A stretch of DNA of 64,000 nt, taken from assembly GCF_000155675.2 (NCBI RefSeq), contig NC_020911.1, positions 4,702,501 through 4,766,500 of the forward strand, read 5' to 3'. Every line of letters begins with the position of its first letter. Position 1 is the stretch's first letter. The position numbers and the translations under genes are program-made. Under the pieces are notes generated by a model, which was not told where the DNA came from, did not search any database, and saw only the letters and a program-made list of their open reading frames with translations. The DNA comes from Octadecabacter antarcticus 307 (GTDB lineage Bacteria; Pseudomonadota; Alphaproteobacteria; Rhodobacterales; Rhodobacteraceae). This document shows positions 8,987 to 17,524 of the stretch, in pieces.

Positions 8987-11113
8987 ATGAAATCAACGAT
9001 CCCATATACCCGCGACCTTGTTTTGGTGGGCGGTGGTCACACTCACGCGCTTGTGCTGCGCAGTTGGGGCATGAACCCGCTGCCCGGTGTGCGCCTGACC
9101 GTGATCAACCCCGGCCCGACCGCGCCTTATTCCGGTATGCTTCCGGGGTTTGTCGCAGGGCATTACACCCGCGTTGAACTGGACATTGATCTCGTGCAAC
9201 TCGCGCGGTTTGCAGGTGCCCGTTTGATCGCTGGCAAAGCCACGTTGATCGATGCTGTGGCGAAAACTATCACCGTGCCGAATCGCCCTGACATTGCCTA
9301 TGATGTCGCTGCGATTGACGTCGGTGTCACGTCCGAAATGCCGCGCCTTGCAGGCTTTGCGGACCACGGAATTCCCGCCAAACCGCTTGGTGCTTTCGCG
9401 TCGCGCTGGGATGAATATCGCGCCAGCGCAACCGCCCCCAAAGTTGCCGTCATCGGCGGCGGCGTGGCAGGCGCTGAACTCGCCATGGCGATGGCCCATG
9501 CGCTGCGTGACACGTCCCCCCAGGTGTCCCTGATTGATCGCGGTGAGGTTCTTGACAGTTTCGATCCGCCTGCCCGAAACCGCCTGCTTGCCGCGCTGGA
9601 AGAACTGGGTGTCACGCTTGTTGAACACGCCGATGTCGTCGAAGTCCGCGCTGACGCTGTGCGCCTTGCCGATGACACGCTCATCGCGTCCGATTTCACC
9701 ACGGGCGCGGCAGGCGCGCACCCGCACGGCTGGATCGCGGACATCGGGCTGGACCTGCTCAGCGGCTCACTTATCGTTGGCCCAACCCTGCAAACGTCTG
9801 ACCCAAATATATTTGCAGTCGGTGATTGCGCCCATCTGTCCCATGACCCACGCCCCAAGGCGGGCGTTTTTGCTGTGCGCCAAGCCTCGTACCTGTTCGA
9901 TAATCTGCGTGCCCGTCTGTCGGGCGGACCAATGCGGCATTATCACCCGCAAAAAGACTACCTAAAACTCATCTCGCTTGGCGGAAAAACTGCGCTGGCT
10001 GAAAAACTCGGTACGGCGCGGCGTGGGGCGCTTTTGTGGAAATGGAAAAACCACATCGACCGCAAATTCATGGACAAATTCGACAGCTTGCCGGTGATGG
10101 AACAGTTACTGCCGTTGCGCGTGGCGATTGGTGTTAAAGAGACCCTTGGCGATGCCCCCATGTGTGGGGGTTGCGGTGCCAAGGTTGGGCGCGGTGCGTT
10201 GCAAGGCGCGCTTGCAACGTTGCCAGTAACTGAGCGCAAAGACATCATCTCATTACCTGGCGATGACGCAGCCCTTCTGAAAACTGGCGACGAGATGCAG
10301 GTTTTCACTACTGATCACCTTAGTGCGGTGACTGACGATCCCGTTTTGATGGCCGAAATCACCACCACCCACGCGCTAGGCGACATCTGGGCGATGGGCG
10401 CAGACCCACAAGCCGCGGTCCTGTCGCTGACGCTGCCGCGCATGTCCGCGCAATTGCAGCAACGCACCGTGACCGAAATCACCCAAACGGTGGCCCGCAA
10501 TCTGGGCGGAGCAGCTCTTGTTGGGGGGCACACGACCATGGGCGACGGGTTGACCATCGGCCTGTCGATCACCGGCCTTTGCAAACGCGCACCAATAACC
10601 CTCGCAGGGGCCGAAGTCGGTGACGTTCTTGTGCTGACCAAACCCATTGGGTCCGGTACGATCCTTGCGGCTGAAATGCGCAGGCTTGCACGTGGGGCTG
10701 ATGTGTTGGGTTGCTACCAAACGATGATCAAACCGCAGGACGCGGCTGCGCGGTTGCTCAAAGATGCCCATGCGATGACAGATGTGACGGGCTTTGGCGT
10801 TGCTGGGCATCTGGCGGGGATCTGCGATGCGTCTGGGGTGGGCGCGGATGTGCGCCTTGTGGACGTGCCGCTGATGGACGGTGCGTTGGACCTCGCAGAT
10901 GCTGGCATCCGATCAACGCTTTATCCCGATAACCGCAATGATCGGCGTATCACGGCGCCCGACACGGCAAACGGTGCGTTGATGTTTGATCCGCAAACAG
11001 GTGGCGGGCTTCTTGCTGCGGTCCCAAAAGCCAAGGCCCGCGCATTGGCCAAAGAGCCAAATGTCTGGATCATCGGGGAAATCACCAAGGGCAGCGGCGT
11101 CATATTTAGCTAA
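8987..11113 (+). CDS. selD: Selenide, water dikinase fused to an FAD/NAD(P) oxidoreductase domain
   Basis: 708-residue fusion. Residues 1 to about 370 are an NDH-2-like flavoprotein, with an N-terminal dinucleotide motif (LVGGGHTHALV) and a second one near residue 155 (VAVIGGGVAGAELA). From about residue 390 a complete SelD follows, with the active-site Cys in MCGGCGAKVG (about residue 393), the GDDAALL metal/ATP site and GSGTILAAEMRR. SelD makes selenophosphate from selenide and ATP; the flavin domain is proposed to supply reduced selenium. The gene converges on mnmH with an 8-base overlap. No selA, selB or selC is seen here, so the local use is tRNA selenation. Confidence 0.96.
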   Translation: MKSTIPYTRDLVLVGGGHTHALVLRSWGMNPLPGVRLTVINPGPTAPYSGMLPGFVAGHYTRVELDIDLVQLARFAGARLIAGKATLIDAVAKTITVPNRPDIAYDVAAIDVGVTSEMPRLAGFADHGIPAKPLGAFASRWDEYRASATAPKVAVIGGGVAGAELAMAMAHALRDTSPQVSLIDRGEVLDSFDPPARNRLLAALEELGVTLVEHADVVEVRADAVRLADDTLIASDFTTGAAGAHPHGWIADIGLDLLSGSLIVGPTLQTSDPNIFAVGDCAHLSHDPRPKAGVFAVRQASYLFDNLRARLSGGPMRHYHPQKDYLKLISLGGKTALAEKLGTARRGALLWKWKNHIDRKFMDKFDSLPVMEQLLPLRVAIGVKETLGDAPMCGGCGAKVGRGALQGALATLPVTERKDIISLPGDDAALLKTGDEMQVFTTDHLSAVTDDPVLMAEITTTHALGDIWAMGADPQAAVLSLTLPRMSAQLQQRTVTEITQTVARNLGGAALVGGHTTMGDGLTIGLSITGLCKRAPITLAGAEVGDVLVLTKPIGSGTILAAEMRRLARGADVLGCYQTMIKPQDAAARLLKDAHAMTDVTGFGVAGHLAGICDASGVGADVRLVDVPLMDGALDLADAGIRSTLYPDNRNDRRITAPDTANGALMFDPQTGGGLLAAVPKAKARALAKEPNVWIIGEITKGSGVIFS

Positions 11114-12158
11114 GTTGTTCGACCCACGCTGCGATGCGCATTGCCAAATCTGCGCGCGCATCGATCCCTAAATCGGTCACGTCGAACCGCTGCAACACAT
11201 CCGCCCCGTGGCGCGTGCGCCCTGACCGGTAGGTCGGATCGTAGTGTTCATCCATTAACACACGGGCCAAAGCCTCAAACTCTCCAGCCCGCAGAAGCGC
11301 AAGCCAGCCATCAACCAGCCCGCCACGGTTACGGCGCAGGATTTCCAACTTGGCGGTCAATCCAGTGGCGTCAGCGCTAATGTCGACATAAGCATCCGCC
11401 AAATACTGGGCCCGCGCGTCCAGCGGCGCGTCGGTTTCAATGCGTGACGCAGCCTTCATTGCCGCCCACAGCGTTGGCGGCACCACGCGTTCGCCAACCT
11501 TGCTGCTTTCCGCTTCGACGATCACAGGCCGCGTCGGGTCAAGCCGCGCAAGCGCACGGGCCAATGCCGTCTCAAACCCTTTTTGTGCAGGTTGCCCACC
11601 TGCCATCGAACCCAACAAAGACCCGCGATGGTTTGCCAACCCTTCGAGGTCGAGGACCTGCACCCCAAGCCCATGTAACCGGTGCAATATATCGGTTTTC
11701 GCCGTGCCAGTGTTGCCGTCCAGCAGGATCAATTTATGCGGCACGGCGTCTTTATACAGCACGTCATGCACCAGATTTCGATAGCTCTGATACCCGCCTT
11801 CGATCACCTTGGCACGCCAGCCGATCTGGCTGAGGATCGACGCGAATGAACCGGACCGCTGCCCACCGCGCCAGCAATAGATCAGTGGCTGCCAATTGCC
11901 TGCAATGTCTTTCAAGGGTCCATCCAAATGCTCCGCCACATTGCGTGCGACCAGTGCTGCACCAATTTTTCGGGCCTTGAACGGCGCCTCTTGGACGTAG
12001 ATGGTCCCCACTCGCGCACGTTCTTCATTGGACAACGCTGGCAGGTTGATTGCACCGGGCACATGGTCCTCAGCGAATTCAGCGGGGGAGCGCACGTCGA
12101 TGACCGTGTCGAACCCGTGATCAAGGATATCGGTCAGACTGGCGAAGCTGGTTTTCAT
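11106..12158 (-). CDS. mnmH: tRNA 2-selenouridine synthase
   Basis: 350-residue MnmH (SelU/YbbB). It uses selenophosphate to convert 2-thiouridine at wobble position 34 of some tRNAs to 2-selenouridine. The N-terminal rhodanese domain has its catalytic Cys95 in IYCWRGGQRSG. The C-terminal P-loop domain carries GNTGTAKT (148-155). The pairing with the convergent selD fusion gives a complete selenophosphate-to-selenouridine module. Start ATG lies 82 bases from the divergent acetyltransferase stump. Confidence 0.96.
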   Translation of the reverse strand: MKTSFASLTDILDHGFDTVIDVRSPAEFAEDHVPGAINLPALSNEERARVGTIYVQEAPFKARKIGAALVARNVAEHLDGPLKDIAGNWQPLIYCWRGGQRSGSFASILSQIGWRAKVIEGGYQSYRNLVHDVLYKDAVPHKLILLDGNTGTAKTDILHRLHGLGVQVLDLEGLANHRGSLLGSMAGGQPAQKGFETALARALARLDPTRPVIVEAESSKVGERVVPPTLWAAMKAASRIETDAPLDARAQYLADAYVDISADATGLTAKLEILRRNRGGLVDGWLALLRAGEFEALARVLMDEHYDPTYRSGRTRHGADVLQRFDVTDLGIDARADLAMRIAAWVEQLS

Positions 12159-12240
12159 TGGCGATGCTTATCTGACCGCGCGATGGGCCGAAAGGCAATA
12201 CGCGCTTGTCAGCAGGTCGCCATCGCCGCTATCGTTTACC

Positions 12241-12537
12241 ATGATGATGCGCAGCTTTTCAGCGACCACAGATAGGGCCGCCGTGGCCCGCTTGTTTGCC
12301 CGTGCTGCCGATTACGTCATGCTTGAAGATGGTCGTGCCCCAGACCAAGCGACGACCGACGGTTTTTTCAATGAACGACCGCCCAATGTCGGTGCCGATG
12401 ACGCCGTGCATATTGGAATGTTTGACGCAGATCACTTGCTTGGTATCCTCGGGGTGGTCTTTGGCTATCCTGACGCAAACAACAGCTACATCGGCTTGTT
12501 GTTGCTAGAACCAAGCGCACGCGGCAGGGGTATTGGG
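12241..12537 (+). pseudogene. GNAT acetyltransferase, 3' end cut off by IS6 element
   Basis: About 99 codons of a GCN5-related N-acetyltransferase remain. The acetyl-CoA binding loop is visible at the end of the stump (LLLLEPSARGRGIGG). Coding is cut at the left end of the IS6 element, where the frame runs into IS sequence. The missing C-terminal third is not found on the other side of the IS, which instead holds a different gene on the opposite strand. It is therefore a broken gene. Substrate unknown. Start could be any of three consecutive ATGs. Confidence 0.8.
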
Positions 12538-13349
12538 GGGATCGTCAAGTTGCGGGGTATTTCCCTTCGGGGTATGCATTCGTATGACCAAGCCCAAGCA
12601 ATCTGGCGCCTTCTTAGGCTATCGTTTTTCTCCTGAGATCATCGCATACGCCGTCTGGGCCTATCACCGATTTCCCATGAGTTTGCGCGATGTCGAGGAC
12701 TTGCTGGCAGCACGCGGGATTATAGTCAGCCACGAGACCATCCGCGCTTGGGTAGCGAAATTCGGATCACAATATGCCAAGGTGATCCGCCGAGATCGAC
12801 CCAAAGTGGCGGACAAATGGCACCTGGACGAAGTTGTCCTTCCGACAAACGGCAAGAAGTATTGGCTATGGCGCGCTGTCGACAGCAACGGCGATGTGCT
12901 GGACATCCTCGTCCAGTCTCGGCGAAATAAACGGGCCGCGGATCGGTTTTTCCGCGAGCTATTCAAAACATTTGGCGCGCCACGGGTCGTTGTGACGGAC
13001 AAACTCCGAAGCTACGGGGCCGCACTAAAGGACCTCGCTCCAGGCATCGAGCACCGAAGCCATAAGAGACTCAACAATCGATCCGAAGGGTCGCACAGGC
13101 CGACCCGGCGGCGAGAAAAATGCATGGGTCGGTTCAAATCACCCCGCCAAGCGCAACAATTTCTCTCCGTCCACGATCAAATCCAAAATGTCTTCCGCCC
13201 CCGCCGCCACACGCTTTCAGCCGCTTGCTACCGTCAGTCCAGAGCCGACGCCCATTGGATCTGGGACGACATCACGCGAGTGCTGAAGGCTGCTTGAGAT
13301 CCGGCGTCCGGGCTATCGTTGCGAAGATCGCCGACAACTTGACGATGCC
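12538..13349 (+). mobile_element. IS6-family insertion sequence, copy 1 (812 bp)
   Basis: Complete element with near-perfect terminal inverted repeats: left GGGATCGTCAAGTTG, right end complement GGCATCGTCAAGTTG. One transposase gene. Length equals that of copy 3 (62846-63657). IS6 elements normally make 8-bp target duplications, but the flanks here (GTATTGGG and AGCCAGAG) differ and belong to two unrelated genes. The junction therefore comes from recombination or an adjacent deletion, not a simple insertion. Confidence 0.92.
12584..13297 (+). CDS. IS6-family transposase (copy 1)
   Basis: 237-residue DDE transposase starting MTKPKQSGAFLG; the frame is open 17 codons upstream into the element's end. 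Helix-turn-helix region near RDVEDLLAARGIIVSHETIRAW. Catalytic residues lie in WHLDEVVL (first Asp), VVTDKLRSYGAA (second Asp) and NRSEGSHRPTRRRE (Glu). Compared with the copy at 62892 it carries several substitutions (for example FRELFK for FRKLFK, APGIEH for ALGIEH, FRPRRH for FRHRRH). It is the more diverged copy but still intact and possibly active. Confidence 0.92.
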   Translation: MTKPKQSGAFLGYRFSPEIIAYAVWAYHRFPMSLRDVEDLLAARGIIVSHETIRAWVAKFGSQYAKVIRRDRPKVADKWHLDEVVLPTNGKKYWLWRAVDSNGDVLDILVQSRRNKRAADRFFRELFKTFGAPRVVVTDKLRSYGAALKDLAPGIEHRSHKRLNNRSEGSHRPTRRREKCMGRFKSPRQAQQFLSVHDQIQNVFRPRRHTLSAACYRQSRADAHWIWDDITRVLKAA

Positions 13350-13473
13350 AGCCAGAGTCATAAACACTTACCGTTGCTTGGGCGCGCGGGGTCAAGGTGC
13401 GGTTGATCCAGATCTGAATGTCACGATTGCGTGGATCGTCTTGAGCTGTGTGGGTGGTGATTTGATCGGTCAT
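13350..13473 (-). pseudogene. Class IV aminotransferase, N-terminal 41 codons only
   Basis: Reading leftward from an ATG at 13473, the peptide MTDQITTHTAQDDPRNRDIQ is followed by IWINRTLTPRAQATVSVYDSG. This is the N-terminus of a fold-type IV PLP aminotransferase (branched-chain or D-amino-acid aminotransferase family), whose next residues should be F-x-x-GDG. Coding stops at the right end of the IS6 element. The rest of the gene, including the catalytic lysine, is absent from the window. Confidence 0.75.
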
Positions 13474-13592
13474 AAGAGGACGCTACGGCGGCGCGTGAAT
13501 TGTTCCAAGAGGTAAACAGCGCGTGAGGACACAGTCCGGTGAATTGCGCGCAGGCGTGTTGAACGTGATGATAGCACGAAGGGAGACTCCAA

Positions 13593-14258
13593 ATGACTAC
13601 TATGACACGAAATTTGAAGACCGTGGCGCTTGCTGCGGCGATTGGCACAGCGACCTTAATGCACGCTGGCAAAGCAGACGCGCAGGACATGCAGACAATT
13701 ACAGTCGCTGGCGGTTGTTTCTGGTGCGTTGAAAGCGATTTTGAAAAAGTGACTGGAGTTGCCGAGGTCACGTCGGGATATACAGACGGAACCACGGATA
13801 ACCCGACATATCGTCAAGTTACAGGCGGCGGCACGGGCCACTATGAGGCGGTCCAAATCAGCTATGACACCGATCAGGTTTCTGCACGTCAGATTTACGA
13901 CCTGTTTTTCCGATCCGTCGATCCGACGGATGCGGGTGGGCAATTTTGCGACCGTGGTGATAGCTACCGTACCGCAATTTTCGTCTCTAACCCAGCGCAA
14001 CAGCAAGCTGCACTGGCTGCACTGGCGGACGCCCAATCAGAGTTGGGCCAACAAATTGTAACCCCAATTTTGGCGACTTCGACGTTCACCAATGCGGAAG
14101 ACTACCACCAGGATTATTACAAAGGTCAAAATCGGGTCGTCACGCGACGCGGTATTAAGACAGAGACAGAGGCCTATTTGTTTTATCGCGAAGCCTGCGG
14201 GCGGGATGCGCGGATTGAACAGCTTTGGGGCAGCAACGCCCCATTCATCAACCACTAA
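13593..14258 (+). CDS. msrA: Peptide methionine sulfoxide reductase MsrA, exported
   Basis: Reduces methionine-S-sulfoxide in proteins. 221 residues, with an N-terminal signal peptide (hydrophobic run at about 10-22, cleavage near ADA-QD at 30), so the enzyme probably works in the periplasm. Catalytic Cys42 lies in the GGCFWC motif, followed by the family GYxDG (GYTDG), GTGHYEAVQI, QFCDRGDSYRTAIF and EDYHQDYY blocks. GGGAG lies upstream of the ATG. Converges on the ribokinase gene with an 11-base overlap. Confidence 0.95.
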   Translation: MTTMTRNLKTVALAAAIGTATLMHAGKADAQDMQTITVAGGCFWCVESDFEKVTGVAEVTSGYTDGTTDNPTYRQVTGGGTGHYEAVQISYDTDQVSARQIYDLFFRSVDPTDAGGQFCDRGDSYRTAIFVSNPAQQQAALAALADAQSELGQQIVTPILATSTFTNAEDYHQDYYKGQNRVVTRRGIKTETEAYLFYREACGRDARIEQLWGSNAPFINH

Positions 14259-15114
14259 AGGACTGAACATCCGCCAAATCAGGGATCACGTCGGCGGTGC
14301 CCCGTCGCGTGACCATGATTGCCGCGGCTTTGGACGCAGTCTGCATGGCTTGCAACATAGGCTGGCCCCGATCAAGACACGCAAGAACGTATCCCGTGAA
14401 GGTATCGCCTGCGCCAGTGGTATCAACGGGTGTGACTTTGTGGGCCGGAACGTCGACTGGGCCATCAGCGCCAAACCATGTTGCACCATTTGCGCCGAGC
14501 GTGACAATGACGTCTTTAACAGGGATATCTTGTGGGCCTTTTCCAGTAGCATCTTTAAGTTGTTCGGCTTCGACTTCATTTAGAATCAGAAAATCAAGGT
14601 GCGCCATTACCGCCATAACCGCGTCAGCATCAAATGGCGCAGCGGCATAGGCGACGCGCAGGCCCATCGTAACAGCGAGTTCTGCGGCCTGTAATTGTAG
14701 ATTTGTCTCGTTCTGAAAAACCAAGGTATCGCCAGTTTCCGCCCGATTTAGAGCCTGTTCTAGCACATTAACAGGAATTTGAACGTTGGCCCCTTGATGC
14801 AAAATGATGCTGTTTTCGCCATTTGCATCAACGGCAATAATCGCTTGCGCCGTTTCAACATCAATTTCGGCGATGTGGCGCGTATCAACGCCGTATTCCA
14901 TCAGCCGTTCTACAGCCCAGAGCCCATCCGCACCAACTGCGCCGATATGGGCCACTCGGGCCGCAGCACGCGCAGCTGCAACGGACATATTTGCGCCTTT
15001 GCCGCCCAAAAAAACCGCACGGCCCGTGCTGGCAAGCGTTTCACCAGGGACGGGAATATGCGGAACAGAATAGACAAAATCCGCGTTGATAGAGCCTAGA
15101 TTCCAGATGGTCAT
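14248..15114 (-). CDS. PfkB-family sugar kinase, ribokinase-like
   Basis: 288 residues. Phosphorylates a sugar or nucleoside with ATP; the best match from memory is ribokinase (RbsK). PfkB signature 1 region LGGKGANMSVAAARA near residue 37 and signature 2 DTTGAGDTFTGYVLA near 232, whose Asp is the catalytic base. No rbs transport or repressor gene is adjacent, so the substrate is not fixed. It lies 16 bases downstream of the malic enzyme gene on the same strand and may be co-transcribed. Confidence 0.88.
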   Translation of the reverse strand: MTIWNLGSINADFVYSVPHIPVPGETLASTGRAVFLGGKGANMSVAAARAAARVAHIGAVGADGLWAVERLMEYGVDTRHIAEIDVETAQAIIAVDANGENSIILHQGANVQIPVNVLEQALNRAETGDTLVFQNETNLQLQAAELAVTMGLRVAYAAAPFDADAVMAVMAHLDFLILNEVEAEQLKDATGKGPQDIPVKDVIVTLGANGATWFGADGPVDVPAHKVTPVDTTGAGDTFTGYVLACLDRGQPMLQAMQTASKAAAIMVTRRGTADVIPDLADVQSFSG

Positions 15115-15130
15115 TGGTGAACTTTCAAGG

Positions 15131-17386
15131 TTATCTTGCCGTACTGGAAGCGAGAACGGCCATGTTGAGGATGTCGTTCACCGTGCTGCCCGTCGAACAA
15201 ATTTGTATCGGTTTATCAATACCAGCAAGGATCGGACCAATCACCGTTGCGCCCGCCATTTCTTGCATCAGTTTAACAGAAATTGAGGCAGAGTGACGCG
15301 CTGGGACAACCAAGACATTGGCAGGGCCTGTAAGCCGAGAAAACGGATACGCTTCTTGTGCCTTGGTATTAAGCGCCACGTCGACAGTCATTTCGCCTTC
15401 GTATTCGAAATCAACGCCACGTGCGTCAAGGACATCTGGCGCCTTATGCATTTTTTCCGCTCGTTCTGACACTGGGTATCCAAAAGTTGAGAACGACAAG
15501 AATGCAACGCGCGGTTCCAGTCCAAGACGTCGCGCGACGTAGGCCCCGCGTTCGGCAATGTCCGCCAGATCATTTTCATCAGGCCATTCATGAACTAGCG
15601 TGTCTGCGATCAACACGATCTTGCCTTTGTTTAGAACAGCCGTCACGCCCACAGCGCCATCATGGGGACCCGCGTCAAAAACGTGATTAATCAATTCAAG
15701 CACATGGGCAGATTTACGTGTCGCGCCTGTCACCATGCCATCAGCGTGACCGTGGGCCAACATCAGGGACGCAAAAACGTGGCGATCGCGGGTCGCCATG
15801 CGGTGAATATCGCTGCTGTCGTGACCCTTGCGCTGGAGCCGATTGTACAGAAAATCCTTATATTCATCGAGGTGTTCTGTGTTTGCCGCGTTGACGATTG
15901 TTAGTTCAGAAACCGCGTCACCGAGGCCTTCGGCCGTGAGTTTAGCTTTGACATCATCTTCGCGGCCCACAACGAGTGCGACGCCAAAACCGGATCTTTG
16001 ATACAGAACCGCAGCGCGTAGGATACGCGGATCGTCGCCTTCGGCAAAGACGATCGTGTGCTGATTTGCGCGCGCCCGCGCGTTGATGCCGCGCAAAATT
16101 GAAGCGGTAGGATCCATTCTTGTTTTAAGAGATTCTTCATAGCCTTCGATGTCGACAATCGGGCGCCGTGCCACGCCAGTGTCCATACCAGCCCGTGCAA
16201 CAGCAGGCGGAATGACGTGGATCAAACGCGGATCGAATGGCGTAGGAATGATGTAATCCCGCCCAAACGTCAGCTTTCGACCATAAGCAAGTGCAACTTC
16301 GTCCGGCACATCTTCGCGGGCGAGTTGCGCCAAGGCATTGGCGCAGGCGATTTTCATTTCGTCGTTGATGGCGCGCGCATGAATGTCGAGGGCGCCGCGA
16401 AACAGATACGGAAACCCAAGGACATTATTCACTTGGTTGGGGTAATCGCTGCGCCCTGTGGCGACGATAACATCATCGCGAACGGCGTGGACTTCTTCTG
16501 GCGTAATCTCTGGATCGGGGTTTGCCATTGCGAAGATAACGGCGTTCGGGGCCATGGATTGGACCATGTCTTGGGTGACAGCGCCTTTGGCAGACACACC
16601 AAGGAACACGTCGCAGCCGTTCATTGCTTGCGCCAAGGTGCGAGTATCAGTTGCTGCGGCGTGGGCAGATTTCCACTGGTTCATGCCTTCGGTGCGACCT
16701 TGGTAAATCACCCCTTTCGTGTCGCACATAATGCAGTTGTTGTGGGCCGCACCCATCGATTTAAGCAATTCAAGGCACGCGATTCCTGCTGCACCTGCGC
16801 CGTTCAGCACGATTTTGACGTCTTCTATTTTCTTGCCTGAGATCTTCAGCGCATTGATTAGGCCGGCGGCGCAAATTACTGCCGTGCCGTGCTGGTCGTC
16901 GTGAAACACCGGAATGTCCATTTCTTCCTTTAGGCGCTGTTCGATGATGAAACATTCGGGCGCTTTGATATCTTCGAGGTTAATGCCACCAAAGGTAGGT
17001 CCCATCAGGCGCACAGCATTGCAGAATTCGTCAGGATCTTCGGTATCAAGTTCAATGTCGATGGAGTTTACATCTGCAAAGCGTTTGAACAGAACCGCCT
17101 TACCTTCCATCACAGGTTTCGATCCTAATGCGCCCAAATTTCCCAATCCAAGGACCGCCGTGCCATTTGATATCACAGCGACCAGATTACCCTTGTTAGT
17201 GTAGTCATAAGCGAGTTCTGGGTTGGCAGCGATTGCTTCGCAGGGCACCGCGACGCCAGGGGAATACGCTAGTGACAGATCTCGTTGCGTCGTCATCGGA
17301 ACAGTCGCCTGAATCTCCCATTTTCCGGGGGTCGGGTCCATGTGAAATGCCAATGCGTCTTCGCGTGTTACCTTCGTGTCAACCAT
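15131..17386 (-). CDS. maeB: NADP-dependent malic enzyme with phosphotransacetylase-like C-terminal domain
   Basis: 751 residues from the start MVDTKVTREDALAFHM, chosen because GGAGAG precedes it; 12 extra codons are open upstream. Decarboxylates malate to pyruvate with NADP reduction. The N-terminal malic enzyme domain (about 1-430) includes SLAYSPGVAVPC, FHDDQHGTAVI and the dinucleotide motif LNGAGAAGIACLELL. The C-terminal half (about 440-751) is a phosphate acetyltransferase-like domain, a regulatory fusion typical of MaeB. Divergent from mutS. Confidence 0.95.
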   Translation of the reverse strand: MVDTKVTREDALAFHMDPTPGKWEIQATVPMTTQRDLSLAYSPGVAVPCEAIAANPELAYDYTNKGNLVAVISNGTAVLGLGNLGALGSKPVMEGKAVLFKRFADVNSIDIELDTEDPDEFCNAVRLMGPTFGGINLEDIKAPECFIIEQRLKEEMDIPVFHDDQHGTAVICAAGLINALKISGKKIEDVKIVLNGAGAAGIACLELLKSMGAAHNNCIMCDTKGVIYQGRTEGMNQWKSAHAAATDTRTLAQAMNGCDVFLGVSAKGAVTQDMVQSMAPNAVIFAMANPDPEITPEEVHAVRDDVIVATGRSDYPNQVNNVLGFPYLFRGALDIHARAINDEMKIACANALAQLAREDVPDEVALAYGRKLTFGRDYIIPTPFDPRLIHVIPPAVARAGMDTGVARRPIVDIEGYEESLKTRMDPTASILRGINARARANQHTIVFAEGDDPRILRAAVLYQRSGFGVALVVGREDDVKAKLTAEGLGDAVSELTIVNAANTEHLDEYKDFLYNRLQRKGHDSSDIHRMATRDRHVFASLMLAHGHADGMVTGATRKSAHVLELINHVFDAGPHDGAVGVTAVLNKGKIVLIADTLVHEWPDENDLADIAERGAYVARRLGLEPRVAFLSFSTFGYPVSERAEKMHKAPDVLDARGVDFEYEGEMTVDVALNTKAQEAYPFSRLTGPANVLVVPARHSASISVKLMQEMAGATVIGPILAGIDKPIQICSTGSTVNDILNMAVLASSTAR

Positions 17387-17524
17387 TCGATACTCTCCGC
17401 CAAATTTTTGTCTTGCGTCCAAGCCTTGATAGGGGTGGGGCCTGACCCCCGCAATGGGTGGTTTTTACGCTTTCGTCGCTAACTCGTGGTCGGTAGGTTG
17501 CCCAAGCAGCATCCTGGGGGATTT

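Noticed and set aside
12530..13357. 8-bp target-site duplication of IS6 copy 1
   Set aside because: GTATTGGG and AGCCAGAG do not match, and neither pairs with the flanks of copies 2 or 3.
13120..13515. 131-codon plus-strand frame across the right end of IS6 copy 1
   Set aside because: It is a shadow of the transposase gene that runs out over the aminotransferase stump; no homology.
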